Under the pieces are notes generated by a model. That model was not told the DNA's origin and did not search any database. It saw only the letters and a program-made list of their open reading frames with translations. Source: an uncultured Eubacteriales bacterium (GTDB taxonomy: Bacteria > Bacillota > Clostridia > Oscillospirales > Oscillospiraceae). From it: a stretch of DNA of 38,356 nucleotides. The position numbers were made by a program, and so were the translations under genes. The DNA is taken from contig URPA01000014.1 of assembly GCA_900549545.1 (NCBI GenBank), forward strand, positions 1-38,356, read 5' to 3'. How positions within the stretch are numbered: the first letter of the stretch is position 1; each line of letters opens with the position of its first letter. Shown here in pieces: positions 14,871 to 22,367 of this stretch.

Positions 14871-16139
14871 TTGATTGAAGTTGTAAGCATAAAATTCAAA
14901 AACAGGGGCAAGTGCTATTTCTTTGCCCCCAATTCCCTGAAGATAAATACCGGGGACAAGGTCATTGTGGAGACCTCCAAGGGCCTCGAGATAGCGGATT
15001 GCTGCCGAGGCAACCACATGGTGGAGAAAACTGCCGTCGTTCAGCCGCTGCGCCCTGTGGCCCGCGTCGCCACGAAGGACGATCTGCGCGTGGCGGAGTA
15101 CAACAAGCGCCGCGAGAAGGATGCTTTTGAGATCTGCCAGAAGAAGATCGAAGAGCACGGGCTTGACATGAAGCTTGTGGATGTTGAGTGCAATTTTGAG
15201 GGGAACAAGACCACCTTCTTCTTCACCTCCGACGGGCGCGTGGACTTCCGCGAGCTCGTGAAGGACCTCGCCGGCATCTTCCGCAACCGCATTGAGCTGC
15301 GGCAGATAGGTGTGCGCGATGAGGCAAAAATGATTGGCGGCATCGGCATCTGCGGGCGGCCCTATTGCTGCAGCCAGTTTCTGGATGACTTTCAGCCGGT
15401 GTCCACCAAGATGGCCAAGGTGCAATCGCTCTCCTTAAACCCCACTAAGATCTCCGGCAGCTGCGGCAGGCTTATGTGCTGCCTGCGCTATGAGCAGGAG
15501 GCCTATGAGGAGCTTATAAAAAAAGTGCCCAAGCAGGGCGCCTTTGTGGAGACTAAGGACGGCTACGGCACCGCGATGCAGGTCAATCTCCTGCGCCAGA
15601 CCGTGAAGGTCAAGCTCGACGGGGACGATGACAGCCTGCACAGCTATAAGCCCAATGAGCTCTGCGCCGTGCCCGGCGGCAGGCCCAAGGACGGGGAGGC
15701 CCCCGCCCATGTGCTCAACTACGTCCCCGAGCCGGAGGAGCCGGAAGAGAAGGAGGACGAGTGGGCTATGCCCACGCTGCTGGCCGATTACGGCCCGGAG
15801 CAGCCCGCCGAGCAGCCCAAGCCCGAGCGCCGCGGAAGCAAGCCGAGGGGCTCCCGGAATAAAAACACGCAGAAGCCCAAGGCCGAGCGGCACGAGCAGC
15901 CCGCCGAGCAGAAGGCCGAGCCGAAGCAGAAGCCCCGCTCCCGCAAGGGCCGCGGCGGCAGCAAGCCCAAGGCCGAAAATGCCCCCCGCCCCGCTCAGAA
16001 TACCGAAAAAAAGGCAACCGTCAAGCCTGTAAAGGTCAGCGACAGGCAGAAGCCTCAGAACGAGCAGCGCCGCAATAACCGCCGCCGCAACTACTACCGC
16101 GGCAAGCCCAAATCCGGCGGCGCGCCGAAGAGCGAATAA
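14871..16139 (+). CDS. ricT: RicT/YaaT (PSP1) iron-sulfur regulatory subunit with a long basic tail
   Basis: This is the PSP1-domain protein that, with RicA and RicF in Bacillus, forms an iron-sulfur complex that activates RNase Y and affects sporulation. The conserved core (about residues 1-270) has the family cysteines C161, C166, C167 (GICGRPYCCSQFL) and C198, C203, C204 (CGRLMCCLRYE). Residues of about 282-422 form a low-complexity tail rich in Pro, Lys, Arg and Glu that the roughly 275-residue Bacillus protein lacks. The start is TTG directly after the holB stop (TAATTG), with GAGG about eight bases upstream. RNase Y, the likely functional partner, is encoded at 31230 in this window. Confidence 0.92.
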   Translation: MIEVVSIKFKNRGKCYFFAPNSLKINTGDKVIVETSKGLEIADCCRGNHMVEKTAVVQPLRPVARVATKDDLRVAEYNKRREKDAFEICQKKIEEHGLDMKLVDVECNFEGNKTTFFFTSDGRVDFRELVKDLAGIFRNRIELRQIGVRDEAKMIGGIGICGRPYCCSQFLDDFQPVSTKMAKVQSLSLNPTKISGSCGRLMCCLRYEQEAYEELIKKVPKQGAFVETKDGYGTAMQVNLLRQTVKVKLDGDDDSLHSYKPNELCAVPGGRPKDGEAPAHVLNYVPEPEEPEEKEDEWAMPTLLADYGPEQPAEQPKPERRGSKPRGSRNKNTQKPKAERHEQPAEQKAEPKQKPRSRKGRGGSKPKAENAPRPAQNTEKKATVKPVKVSDRQKPQNEQRRNNRRRNYYRGKPKSGGAPKSE

Positions 16140-16151
16140 GTTTGTATAGTA

Positions 16152-16188
16152 AACCCGCGCAGTCGATTACTGCGCGGGTTGCTGTTAT
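16152..16188. terminator. Bidirectional terminator between ricT and the aconitase-X operon
   Basis: A perfect 12-bp stem, AACCCGCGCAGT (16152-16163) with its partner at 16169-16180. T-rich sequence follows on the + strand, and the hairpin also lies just past the minus-strand stop. Confidence 0.75.
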
Positions 16189-16190
16189 TT

Positions 16191-16643
16191 TTACCTGCTT
16201 GTCACTTCGACAAGGCCGTTTTCCTTGACTTCGATCTCCATGCCGTCCTGGACATAGTCGAGAAACTCATCGCCCAGCAGGTCGATGACCGGCATATTCA
16301 CATCGTCGGCCCAATACGCGGCGAGGATGGCGCCGGCAGCGGCGAGGGAGTCGATATGCTTTGAAAAGAGCATGCACGCGGGCTGCTTGCCGGTGGCGCA
16401 GACGGTATAGAGCGCCATGCCGCCGGTGGTGGAGCCGATAGTCTCCGGCAGGCAGAGGGCCTTGCCGAGCATGGATTTCTGGTAGAGGTCGGGGTTATTC
16501 TGGTCGCTGCACTTGACCTTTTTATCGCCCGTCAGCATAGGCGTCTGATAGCTGGCAAGGGTGTTGAAGCCGCCGTGGGAGACCAGCGCCTCAGCCTTAG
16601 CCGTGCCGGGAGTGACAACACGCCCCTGAAATGTCTTTGTCAT
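16191..16643 (-). CDS. Aconitase-X small subunit (DUF126 swivel domain)
   Basis: This 150-residue protein matches the DUF126 swivelling domain that completes the active site of two-subunit aconitase-X enzymes. Visible features are GDKKVKCSDQNNPDLYQKSM, KALCLPETIGSTTGGMALYT (residues 61-80), and AAYWADDVNMPVIDLLGDEF. The glycine/serine loop reads G70-S-T-T-G-G. Many relatives have a further serine at the last position, so the catalytic details may differ. The start overlaps the stop of the large subunit by four bases (ATGA), which ensures equal production. Known activities of the family are cis-3-hydroxy-L-proline dehydratase and, in archaea, mevalonate-5-phosphate dehydratase; the substrate here is unknown. 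Confidence 0.88.
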   Translation of the reverse strand: MTKTFQGRVVTPGTAKAEALVSHGGFNTLASYQTPMLTGDKKVKCSDQNNPDLYQKSMLGKALCLPETIGSTTGGMALYTVCATGKQPACMLFSKHIDSLAAAGAILAAYWADDVNMPVIDLLGDEFLDYVQDGMEIEVKENGLVEVTSR

Positions 16644-17923
16644 TTTACATCTACCTCCAATCCGGTTATTTTTTCAAGGATCTCCGCCTCGGGATAGAAG
16701 CGGGCGCTTGAATATGTGCGCAGCTTGTTTGACGAGGTAATGACCGGCATGGACTTGCAGAGAGGATTGTTCATGTACATCAATGGGCAGATGGAGCTGA
16801 CCTTTACGCCGGTGCGCTCAAGCCGCCGGGCGTACTCCGTGCGCTGGAAGTCCTTGAGCACGGCGGGCGCGGCTGTAAACACCGTGGGAATAACGACTTT
16901 CTTGTTGCCCGCCGCCTTGAGCGCGTCCTCCACGCGCTGGGTCCATTCGATAAGCTGATTAAGCGTCATATGGGGGCAGCCCATAAAGCAGAGCTTCGGC
17001 TTCGCGTCAAGATTTTTCCAGATGCAGGGGTAGCTGTTCTTCACCCGCTCTATCTCCGCATCGTCCACCACATAGACCGGCGCACCCTCGCGGATAAGAC
17101 TCTCACCGAAGTCCACCGCCTCAGGCGTCAGGTTTTCAATATGGTACAGGCCCACGGAGCCGTTGGAGGCCGTCGCCGCGCCAAAGTCCTTGAGATAGGT
17201 GCAGGCCCTGTCATCAAGCTCCTTGCCGAGGTATTTGTCCAGCCCCTTCACATAGGGCACCTTCTCCAGCACCTTCATGCCCACAGCGGAGCCGAAAAGC
17301 TGAGCGTCCGGCAGGGTGCTTGTGCGCAGCTCAACCACCCAGTCGGCCTTGCGCCCATCGTCTGTGAGCAGGCCGAACTCGGGGACCAAACCCATGATGG
17401 AGCCCATCAGCTCAATCATGCCGGAGTTGCGGTTGCAGCGCGCGCCGAGGACGGAGTTTGCGTAGACCACGGCGGAGGACTCTGCCCAGGAGAGTATCTC
17501 GCCGCGCTTGGGGGTGTTGCCCACCTGCGGGAGATAGCAGGTGCAGGTGTACGCGTCGTCATTGATGATGCCGAAGCGGCGCAGCTGCTCCTCGTATCTG
17601 TCCTGCTGGCTGTACATCACGTTGAAAAAGATGTTTTGCAGGAAATTTGACGGCACGTTTTTCTTATCCACCGGGCGGGGGTCGGCGGAGAATTTCTGCC
17701 CGCTGACGGCGCCCTCGGCAAGAATCTTGTCATACAGCTCGTAAACGGGCTTCATTATGCCCAGGCCGAAGCTAATGACCGTGTGCCCCTTGTCGCTGGT
17801 GATGGGCACAAGGCGCTCGGCGTCAAACGCGTCGCCATATGCCACCAGCGTTTTCATGATTTTGGCTTTGACCTCGCCCTGGCTGCCATCAAGGACAGCC
17901 TGTTGTTCTTTCGTCAGAAGCAA
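16640..17923 (-). CDS. Aconitase-X large (catalytic) subunit, DUF521
   Basis: This is the aconitase-like dehydratase subunit, 427 residues from a TTG start at 17923. AGGAGG lies seven bases upstream of that TTG, whereas the longer frame (to 18073) would be read through repeat sequence. Candidate iron-sulfur ligands are C127/C129 (YTCTCYL), C163 (GARCNRNSG) and C379 (SSICPLMYMNNP); GCPHMTLNQLIEW (about 315-327) is another family motif. Together with the downstream small subunit it forms a type II (two-chain) aconitase X. It is transcribed from the promoter at 18146-18175 through a leader containing an inverted-repeat element. No hydroxyproline or mevalonate gene lies beside it, so the substrate remains open. 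Confidence 0.88.
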   Translation of the reverse strand: MLLTKEQQAVLDGSQGEVKAKIMKTLVAYGDAFDAERLVPITSDKGHTVISFGLGIMKPVYELYDKILAEGAVSGQKFSADPRPVDKKNVPSNFLQNIFFNVMYSQQDRYEEQLRRFGIINDDAYTCTCYLPQVGNTPKRGEILSWAESSAVVYANSVLGARCNRNSGMIELMGSIMGLVPEFGLLTDDGRKADWVVELRTSTLPDAQLFGSAVGMKVLEKVPYVKGLDKYLGKELDDRACTYLKDFGAATASNGSVGLYHIENLTPEAVDFGESLIREGAPVYVVDDAEIERVKNSYPCIWKNLDAKPKLCFMGCPHMTLNQLIEWTQRVEDALKAAGNKKVVIPTVFTAAPAVLKDFQRTEYARRLERTGVKVSSICPLMYMNNPLCKSMPVITSSNKLRTYSSARFYPEAEILEKITGLEVDVK

Positions 17924-17945
17924 AGCGATTCCTCCTTTGTTTTTA

Positions 17946-18103
17946 GTAATCTCCGAACAACCCGTCGAGGCGCTTTGCGGACAATTTGCGCCCTGACTTC
18001 GCCACTTTTTCTTGAAATACACAAAGTATGTCTGCAAAAAAGTGTCATCGTCAGAACACAAATTTTCTCGCAAATCACTCTCGCCGGTTTGTTCTCCGCT
18101 TAC
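17946..18103. repeat. Terminal-inverted-repeat element B, copy 1 (158 bp)
   Basis: This element has imperfect terminal inverted repeats and a long imperfect internal palindrome (GCCACTTTTT near the middle against AAAAAAGTG). Other full copies are at 30986-31143 and 33215-33371, and a shortened one is at 21028-21097. It lies in the leader of the aconitase-X operon, between promoter and ribosome-binding site. It resembles a non-autonomous miniature transposable element. It encodes no convincing protein. Confidence 0.75.
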
Positions 18104-18145
18104 TTGTGGTTGTTCTTATGGTTTTTCTCAGCTTTTACTATCACC

Positions 18146-18175
18146 AGTGTAAGTCCATTGTCACATATTTGTCAA
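18146..18175 (-). promoter_or_regulatory. Promoter of the aconitase-X operon
   Basis: On the minus strand, TTGACA (18170-18175), an 18-bp spacer and TACACT (18146-18151). The region 18129-18177 is about 36/49 identical to 21135-21183, which holds the oxidoreductase promoter. Confidence 0.55.
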
Positions 18176-18205
18176 GCATTTTTTGTATTTTACGCTCACA
18201 GAGCG

Positions 18206-18243
18206 CCGCCCGCAGCGTTGGGGATAGCTGCGGGCGGTTTTTT
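18206..18243 (+). terminator. GC-rich hairpin with a U tract on the + strand
   Basis: CCGCCCGCAG (18206-18215) pairs with CTGCGGGCGG (18228-18237), followed by six T on the + strand. No + strand gene ends here. For the minus-strand reductase that stops at 18248, the hairpin lies just downstream but its U tract is on the wrong side. Confidence 0.5.
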
Positions 18244-18247
18244 GCGT

Positions 18248-19462
18248 TTATTTGTGCTGATACTGGCCGGGAACCTCGACAACCACGTCGGACAGGGGGA
18301 AGGTGGAGCAGGGGTGGATATAGCCAAACTCCTTGTCGGCCTCGCGGCGGCCATCGGTCTTCGCGGGGACAAACACCTCACCCGACAGCAGGCGCGAGCG
18401 GCACCAGCCGCACTCGCCGCTGCGGCAGCGTGACGGCGTATACAGCCCTGCCCTGTCAAAGGCGGTCAGCAGCGGCTCGTCAGCCCTCACGGGGACGGTG
18501 AACTGCTTGTCGTGAATGGTGACCTTCGCGGTGAAGGTCTTGCCGCGGGCATCCTCGGGGAAGCCGGGCTGGTTCCACGGGTCTTTTATCATGCCGAAGA
18601 GCTCCCGGCGCACATGCTTATGGTCAAGGCCGAGCTTCGTAACCTCATTATCAAGGAAGTTGTACATCGCCTGCGGGCCGCACATGAACACGCTCACCGG
18701 CTCGCCCGCGGCGTACTTTTCGATAAGCTCCGCGGAGATAAAGCCGTGCTCAAAGCCGGGCTTCTCCTCGTCAGAGAGGACATGGACAACATGCACCTTG
18801 TCGCAGGCGGCGGCAATCTCATCCAGCTCCCTGCGGTAGAGAATGTCGTTTTCGGTGCGCGAGCCGTAGATAATGGTCAGGTCAAAGTCCTCATACCCGT
18901 CGCGCAGGGCGTAGGCCATGCCGGTGAAGGGCGTGATGCCGGAGCCGCCAGCCAGCGCAAGGACCTTTTTCTCGTCGCGCAGCGGCTCATAGTACAGATG
19001 CCCCTGCGGCGCGGAGACGCTTATCTCGAGTCCGGGCTTCCACTCGTCCTGAATGAACTTGGAGACAAAGCCGTCATCCTCGACGCGCTTTACCGTTATG
19101 TCATATTCGCCCTGCCAGCTTCTCGCGGGGCTGCCGCAGAGAGAATAGGAACGGGTAGTGGCGCTGCCCTCGGCGTCCACGCTCAGGTTGAGGTACTGAC
19201 CGGCGCGGAAGGGGGCCAGAGCCTTGCCGTCAAGGCTCTCAAGGGTCACGGTCATGGCGTCCGGCCCGTTGGGGCGCATGGCCTTGATACGGACGTTCTG
19301 ACGGCGCGGATGCATGAACATCGCCTTTTCGTTGGTTTCAAAGGTCTTGGGCAGAGTTTTTGCCTCTCCGGCGCTGATATTGTCGCGCCTGTTTTTCGCC
19401 AGATTTTTGAACTTGAGCATATCCAGCAGGCCGATAAGGCCAACCTTTACTTTAAGCGCCAT
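18248..19462 (-). CDS. FAD/NAD(P) oxidoreductase with a C-terminal 2Fe-2S ferredoxin domain
   Basis: This 404-residue protein belongs to the ferredoxin-NADP reductase fold joined to a plant-type ferredoxin. After an N-terminal stretch of about 50 residues comes the FAD-binding barrel with RSYS (104-107), then the NAD(P) domain with GGSGITP (172-178) and CGP (261-263). The ferredoxin domain carries C346, C351, C354 and C385 (CRSGECGWC...PCSTF). Such proteins pass electrons from NAD(P)H to a partner oxygenase or reductase. The ATG at 19462 has GAGGAGGG upstream and starts one base after the CrtI-type stop, so the two are one operon. The upstream enzyme is the likely electron partner. Confidence 0.9.
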   Translation of the reverse strand: MALKVKVGLIGLLDMLKFKNLAKNRRDNISAGEAKTLPKTFETNEKAMFMHPRRQNVRIKAMRPNGPDAMTVTLESLDGKALAPFRAGQYLNLSVDAEGSATTRSYSLCGSPARSWQGEYDITVKRVEDDGFVSKFIQDEWKPGLEISVSAPQGHLYYEPLRDEKKVLALAGGSGITPFTGMAYALRDGYEDFDLTIIYGSRTENDILYRRELDEIAAACDKVHVVHVLSDEEKPGFEHGFISAELIEKYAAGEPVSVFMCGPQAMYNFLDNEVTKLGLDHKHVRRELFGMIKDPWNQPGFPEDARGKTFTAKVTIHDKQFTVPVRADEPLLTAFDRAGLYTPSRCRSGECGWCRSRLLSGEVFVPAKTDGRREADKEFGYIHPCSTFPLSDVVVEVPGQYQHK

Positions 19463-19463
19463 A

Positions 19464-21002
19464 TCACATACCCTCCTCTCGCATCTCACCAATCATAAGT
19501 TTTGCCATAGTGTCGCCGCTGAAGATGGCGGAGTTGAAGCCGTCGCCGCGGATACTGGCCGCGCCCACGAACTTGAGCCCCTTGATGGGGTACTCCTCGC
19601 GCATCATCATCATGCGCGGCATCATGTTGTCCCAGTCGCGCAGCTCATAGCCGTAGGCCGCGCCCTGCGGCACGCCCGCGTAGTGGCAGAAGGTCCAGGG
19701 CGTTGCGATCTCTATCTCCTCGATATAGGGGCGGATGGTAATGCCGGTCTGCTTCTCGAACCAGTCTATCATGCCGGAGGCGACCTTTTCCTTGGTTCTG
19801 ACATAGTCTTTCGGGTCTATCTTGCCCCAGCAGTCCTCCATGTAGGTGGTGGTCAGGGAGACAATGCAGGTGCCCTCGGGGCTGGCCTTGGGGTTGACAA
19901 CGTTATAGCACAGGGCGATGTTGTATTTATTCGTCTCAATAGTCTTGAGGCTCTCGTACTCCTTTACGCTGTCAGCCGACTGGGGCAGGAAGTAGCTGTA
20001 ATCCTTCAGGCCCAGCTCCTCCGCCGAGCGGTTGAGGCCCATGTACACAACGAACATACGCGCGGAAAACCGGCGCTGCGGCAGGAGCTTTTTGTCCTTT
20101 TCGGGCACAAGGCGCTCCGGCACCATGCTGCCGTACACAGTGGTGGGGTTGGCGTTGCAGAGCACCCAGCGGGTGTCCACCGTGCCGGAGCTGGTTTTCA
20201 CGCCGCACAGGCGGTCGCTCTCGTCAAAGAGCAGCTCCTCAGCCCGGCAGTTGAGCCAGACCGTGCCACCCATGGCGCGAAAGCGCTCCAGAAGGCCGGT
20301 TGTCAGCTCGTTGCTGGTCTTTTCGGGGATCCACGCGCCGTGGTTTACATAGAGGCAGACCATGTTCACATACTGCACGAAGCTCAGATGGTCCGCGTCA
20401 ACGCCGAGGTAGCCCCAGTAGGTGTTCATAATGTCCTGCGCGAGCTGCGGCATTTTCAGGGCCTTGAAAACCCTGTTCACGGGGTAGGCCGCCGTGCGCA
20501 TATAGTTCGGGAAATGCTCCTTCATGTAGCTGGGGTCAACCTTGCCGCCGGCGCCGGTCATATAAGTGCCCGCGGCCAGCGTCTCCGCGCCGAGGTCAAA
20601 GAAATCCGTCACAGATTTCCGGCAGCCGGGGACGTACTCCTCCATCTTGTCGATAAAGGCCTCACGCCCGCTGGGGAGCGTGGCGTCGATATGGGTCACC
20701 CCGTCGCTTGCGGTGGTTATCACGCGGAAGTTGTCGGGAACCTGATACCAGGGGATGTCCAGGCCGAACTCATCAACAATGGTGCGGCGGCAGCCGCCAG
20801 GATTCTCGGCGCTGCCAAACTCGCACAGCTCGTGCAGAGCGGTCTCGAACTCAAAGCGGCCCCTGCGGAAGCTTGAGGCGACACCGCCGGGCAGATTGTG
20901 CTGCTCGAGCAGCAGGGTGTTCTTGCCGGCCTTCGCGAGACGGCACGCGGCCGCAAGCCCGCCGTTACCGGCTCCGATAACGACAGCATCAAATTTGGGC
21001 AT
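19464..21002 (-). CDS. CrtI/CrtISO-type FAD-dependent oxidoreductase
   Basis: This 512-residue flavoprotein has an N-terminal dinucleotide-binding motif VIGAGNGGLAAACRLAKAG (about 8-26), the GGVASSF segment, and a C-terminal FAD-binding stretch (KFVGAASIRGDGFNSAIFSG). This is the phytoene desaturase / carotenoid isomerase / retinol saturase superfamily. No carotenoid synthesis gene (such as phytoene synthase) is present, so it probably reduces or desaturates another hydrophobic substrate. It is the first gene of the operon; AGGAGG lies seven to eight bases before the ATG. Its promoter carries a GntR-type operator. The next gene probably supplies electrons. Confidence 0.88.
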   Translation of the reverse strand: MPKFDAVVIGAGNGGLAAACRLAKAGKNTLLLEQHNLPGGVASSFRRGRFEFETALHELCEFGSAENPGGCRRTIVDEFGLDIPWYQVPDNFRVITTASDGVTHIDATLPSGREAFIDKMEEYVPGCRKSVTDFFDLGAETLAAGTYMTGAGGKVDPSYMKEHFPNYMRTAAYPVNRVFKALKMPQLAQDIMNTYWGYLGVDADHLSFVQYVNMVCLYVNHGAWIPEKTSNELTTGLLERFRAMGGTVWLNCRAEELLFDESDRLCGVKTSSGTVDTRWVLCNANPTTVYGSMVPERLVPEKDKKLLPQRRFSARMFVVYMGLNRSAEELGLKDYSYFLPQSADSVKEYESLKTIETNKYNIALCYNVVNPKASPEGTCIVSLTTTYMEDCWGKIDPKDYVRTKEKVASGMIDWFEKQTGITIRPYIEEIEIATPWTFCHYAGVPQGAAYGYELRDWDNMMPRMMMMREEYPIKGLKFVGAASIRGDGFNSAIFSGDTMAKLMIGEMREEGM

Positions 21003-21027
21003 AAGCTTTTCCTCCTTTTTCTTTTAT

Positions 21028-21097
21028 GTAGGCGCTGAACAAATCGCCGGCGGCGCTTTGCGGACAATTTGCTCTTGACGATTTGCTCATCGCCTAC
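21028..21097. repeat. Element B, copy 4, internally deleted (70 bp)
   Basis: It keeps both terminal inverted repeats (GTAGGCGCTGAACAAATCG against CGATTTGCTCATCGCCTAC, 16 of 19 paired) and the GGCGCTTTGCGGACAATTTG segment, but lacks the middle of the element. It lies in the oxidoreductase leader, close to the ribosome-binding site. Confidence 0.7.
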
Positions 21098-21121
21098 ATT
21101 CTTTTACATTTATTCTCACCG

Positions 21122-21136
21122 TGTGGTCATACCACA
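21122..21136. promoter_or_regulatory. GntR/FadR-type operator 1
   Basis: TGTGGT-CAT-ACCACA is a perfect inverted repeat and contains TGGT-N3-ACCA, matching the FadR-subfamily pattern TNGT-N3-ACNA. It lies about 10-24 bases downstream of the predicted start of the oxidoreductase transcript. Confidence 0.65.
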
Positions 21137-21151
21137 GCTTCTAACAGTATC

Positions 21152-21181
21152 ATATTAGGTCTATTGTCATATAATTGTCAA
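21152..21181 (-). promoter_or_regulatory. Promoter of the oxidoreductase operon
   Basis: On the minus strand, TTGACA (21176-21181), an 18-bp spacer and TAATAT (21152-21157). It is related in sequence to the aconitase-X promoter. Confidence 0.6.
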
Positions 21182-21232
21182 GCCATTTTTGCCATTAAAA
21201 GGAAATTTCAGCGTTTTGCGCTAATTGTGAGC

Positions 21233-21261
21233 TTGACATCAGCTAATATTACCTATAAAAT
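21233..21261 (+). promoter_or_regulatory. Promoter of the GntR gene
   Basis: TTGACA (21233-21238), a 17-bp spacer and TAAAAT (21256-21261). Confidence 0.7.
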
Positions 21262-21275
21262 AATGCCCGTGGTTC

Positions 21276-21290
21276 TTGGTATTACCACAA
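21276..21290. promoter_or_regulatory. GntR/FadR-type operator 2
   Basis: The core TGGT-ATT-ACCA (21277-21287) repeats the pattern of operator 1 and again lies just downstream of a predicted transcription start, here that of the GntR gene itself. This suggests autoregulation. Confidence 0.6.
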
Positions 21291-21363
21291 GCATTCGATG
21301 TATTTTAAGGAGGACGAGCATGGGATATAAAAAATTTCCGCCCCGTCGCTTACAGACCTGTTT

Positions 21364-22023
21364 GTGCAGCAGATAGAGAACATGATTTTATCCGGGGAAC
21401 TCGCCGTTGGGGAGCAGCTTCTGCCCGCGCGGGAGCTGTCGCTCAAAATGGGCGTTTCGCGCCCGGTCATCTCCGCGGGGCTTGTGGAGCTTGAGAAGCT
21501 CGGCTTTGTGGAGATTGTGCCGCGGCAGGGTGTTTTCGTCTGCGACTACCGGCGCAAGGGCAGCGTGGAGACGCTTGTCGCCATCATGCGCTATAACGGC
21601 GGCGCTCTGCGCAAAAACGAGGTGCGCTCACTGCTCGAGACGCGCGACGCGATGGAGTGCCTGTGCATAAGGCTCGCGCTGGAGCGGGTCGGCACGGCGG
21701 AGCTGGAGCAGCTCTCCCCCATTCTGGATAAGCTCTCGGAGGAGAAGGACCCCGACGCCGCGGCGGAGCTGGTCTATACCTTTCACCATGAGCTGGCAAT
21801 GATATCCGGCAACGTGCTGATGCCGCTGCTGTATAACTCCTTTCGCCCGCAGGGGCTGTATCTCTGGGCGCTGTACTGCAAGCGCAGCGGGATACAGAAG
21901 CTATACGAGATAAAGCTCCGCCTTTACTCCACGCTTTTAAACCGCGACCTTGACGCCGCCATTGAGGAGACGCACAAGGTGCTATACGCAGCGATTGACG
22001 ATTTGTCATTCTACGGGGCGTAA
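21364..22023 (+). CDS. GntR/FadR-family regulator with an apparent 1-base frameshift at the start
   Basis: The open part encodes 219 residues: a winged helix (IENMILSGELAVGEQLLPAR, MGVSRPVISAGLVELEKLGF) and a FadR-type all-helical effector domain. The GTG at 21364 has no ribosome-binding site. AAGGAGG (21307-21313) instead precedes an ATG at 21320 that opens MGYKK and is then out of frame by one base across an A6 run (21329-21334). One more A would give MGYKKISAPSLTDLFVQQIE, a typical start for this family. The gene may be truly broken, mis-sequenced in the homopolymer, or read by slippage. It is divergent from the oxidoreductase operon, and two matching operators lie between them. Confidence 0.8.
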   Translation: MQQIENMILSGELAVGEQLLPARELSLKMGVSRPVISAGLVELEKLGFVEIVPRQGVFVCDYRRKGSVETLVAIMRYNGGALRKNEVRSLLETRDAMECLCIRLALERVGTAELEQLSPILDKLSEEKDPDAAAELVYTFHHELAMISGNVLMPLLYNSFRPQGLYLWALYCKRSGIQKLYEIKLRLYSTLLNRDLDAAIEETHKVLYAAIDDLSFYGA

Positions 22024-22027
22024 CGTC

Positions 22028-22135
22028 AGACGAAAGCAAATCCATTCCGTTTTCGCCATGTTTGGCGAAAACTCCATATCCTTTGCTTCCGTCTTCCTTT
22101 TCAAACTCACGACCACTGCGTTGGGTCGTGAGTTT
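22028..22135. repeat. Two palindromic elements after the GntR gene
   Basis: A long imperfect hairpin spans about 22028-22100 and is centred on TTTTCGCCA (22050-22058) against TGGCGAAAA (22063-22071). A second, perfect one pairs AAACTCACGACC (22103-22114) with GGTCGTGAGTTT (22124-22135). Neither has a U tract. With the unit at 22225, these fill the gene-free 22024-22367. Confidence 0.55.
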
Positions 22136-22224
22136 GGGTGGGACGCGAAGCGGCAAGGCGGAGAGGATGTCCTTTGCATAGTTGGACTTTAGTCAAACAC
22201 AACTTTTGCGCATTGTGCTGAGCA

Positions 22225-22268
22225 CCCTCTCAGGCGCTGCGCGCCAGCTCTCCCAAAGGGAGAGCCAA
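22225..22268. repeat. Dispersed palindromic repeat A, single unit
   Basis: CCCTCTCAG, then a GGCGCTGCGCGCC hairpin, then CAGCTCTCCCAAAGGGAGAG and CCAAG. It has the same layout as 38196-38246 and the units at 10605-10712. Confidence 0.6.
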
Positions 22269-22322
22269 GAGGGCGGCGCAGATTTTACCACTATGCGCCT
22301 CGTTAATCAAACTGCTGCTGTG

Positions 22323-22354
22323 ACAAAAAAGGCTCCGCCATTTGGCGGAGCCTT
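22323..22354 (-). terminator. Terminator of rpsB-tsf
   Basis: An 11-bp perfect stem (AAGGCTCCGCC, 22329-22339, partner 22344-22354) is followed on the minus strand by TTTTTTG. Confidence 0.85.
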
Positions 22355-22367
22355 TTCAATGCTTTTA

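Noticed and set aside
13851..15425. 524-codon open frame on the minus strand across holB and ricT
   Set aside because: A shadow of two recognised genes on the + strand, with no motif or start signal.
17924..18073. N-terminal extension of the aconitase-X large subunit
   Set aside because: It is translated from element B. The TTG at 17923 with AGGAGG upstream explains the start.
19314..20876. 520-codon + strand frame opposite the oxidoreductase operon
   Set aside because: Antisense shadow; the minus-strand frames carry the FAD and dinucleotide motifs.
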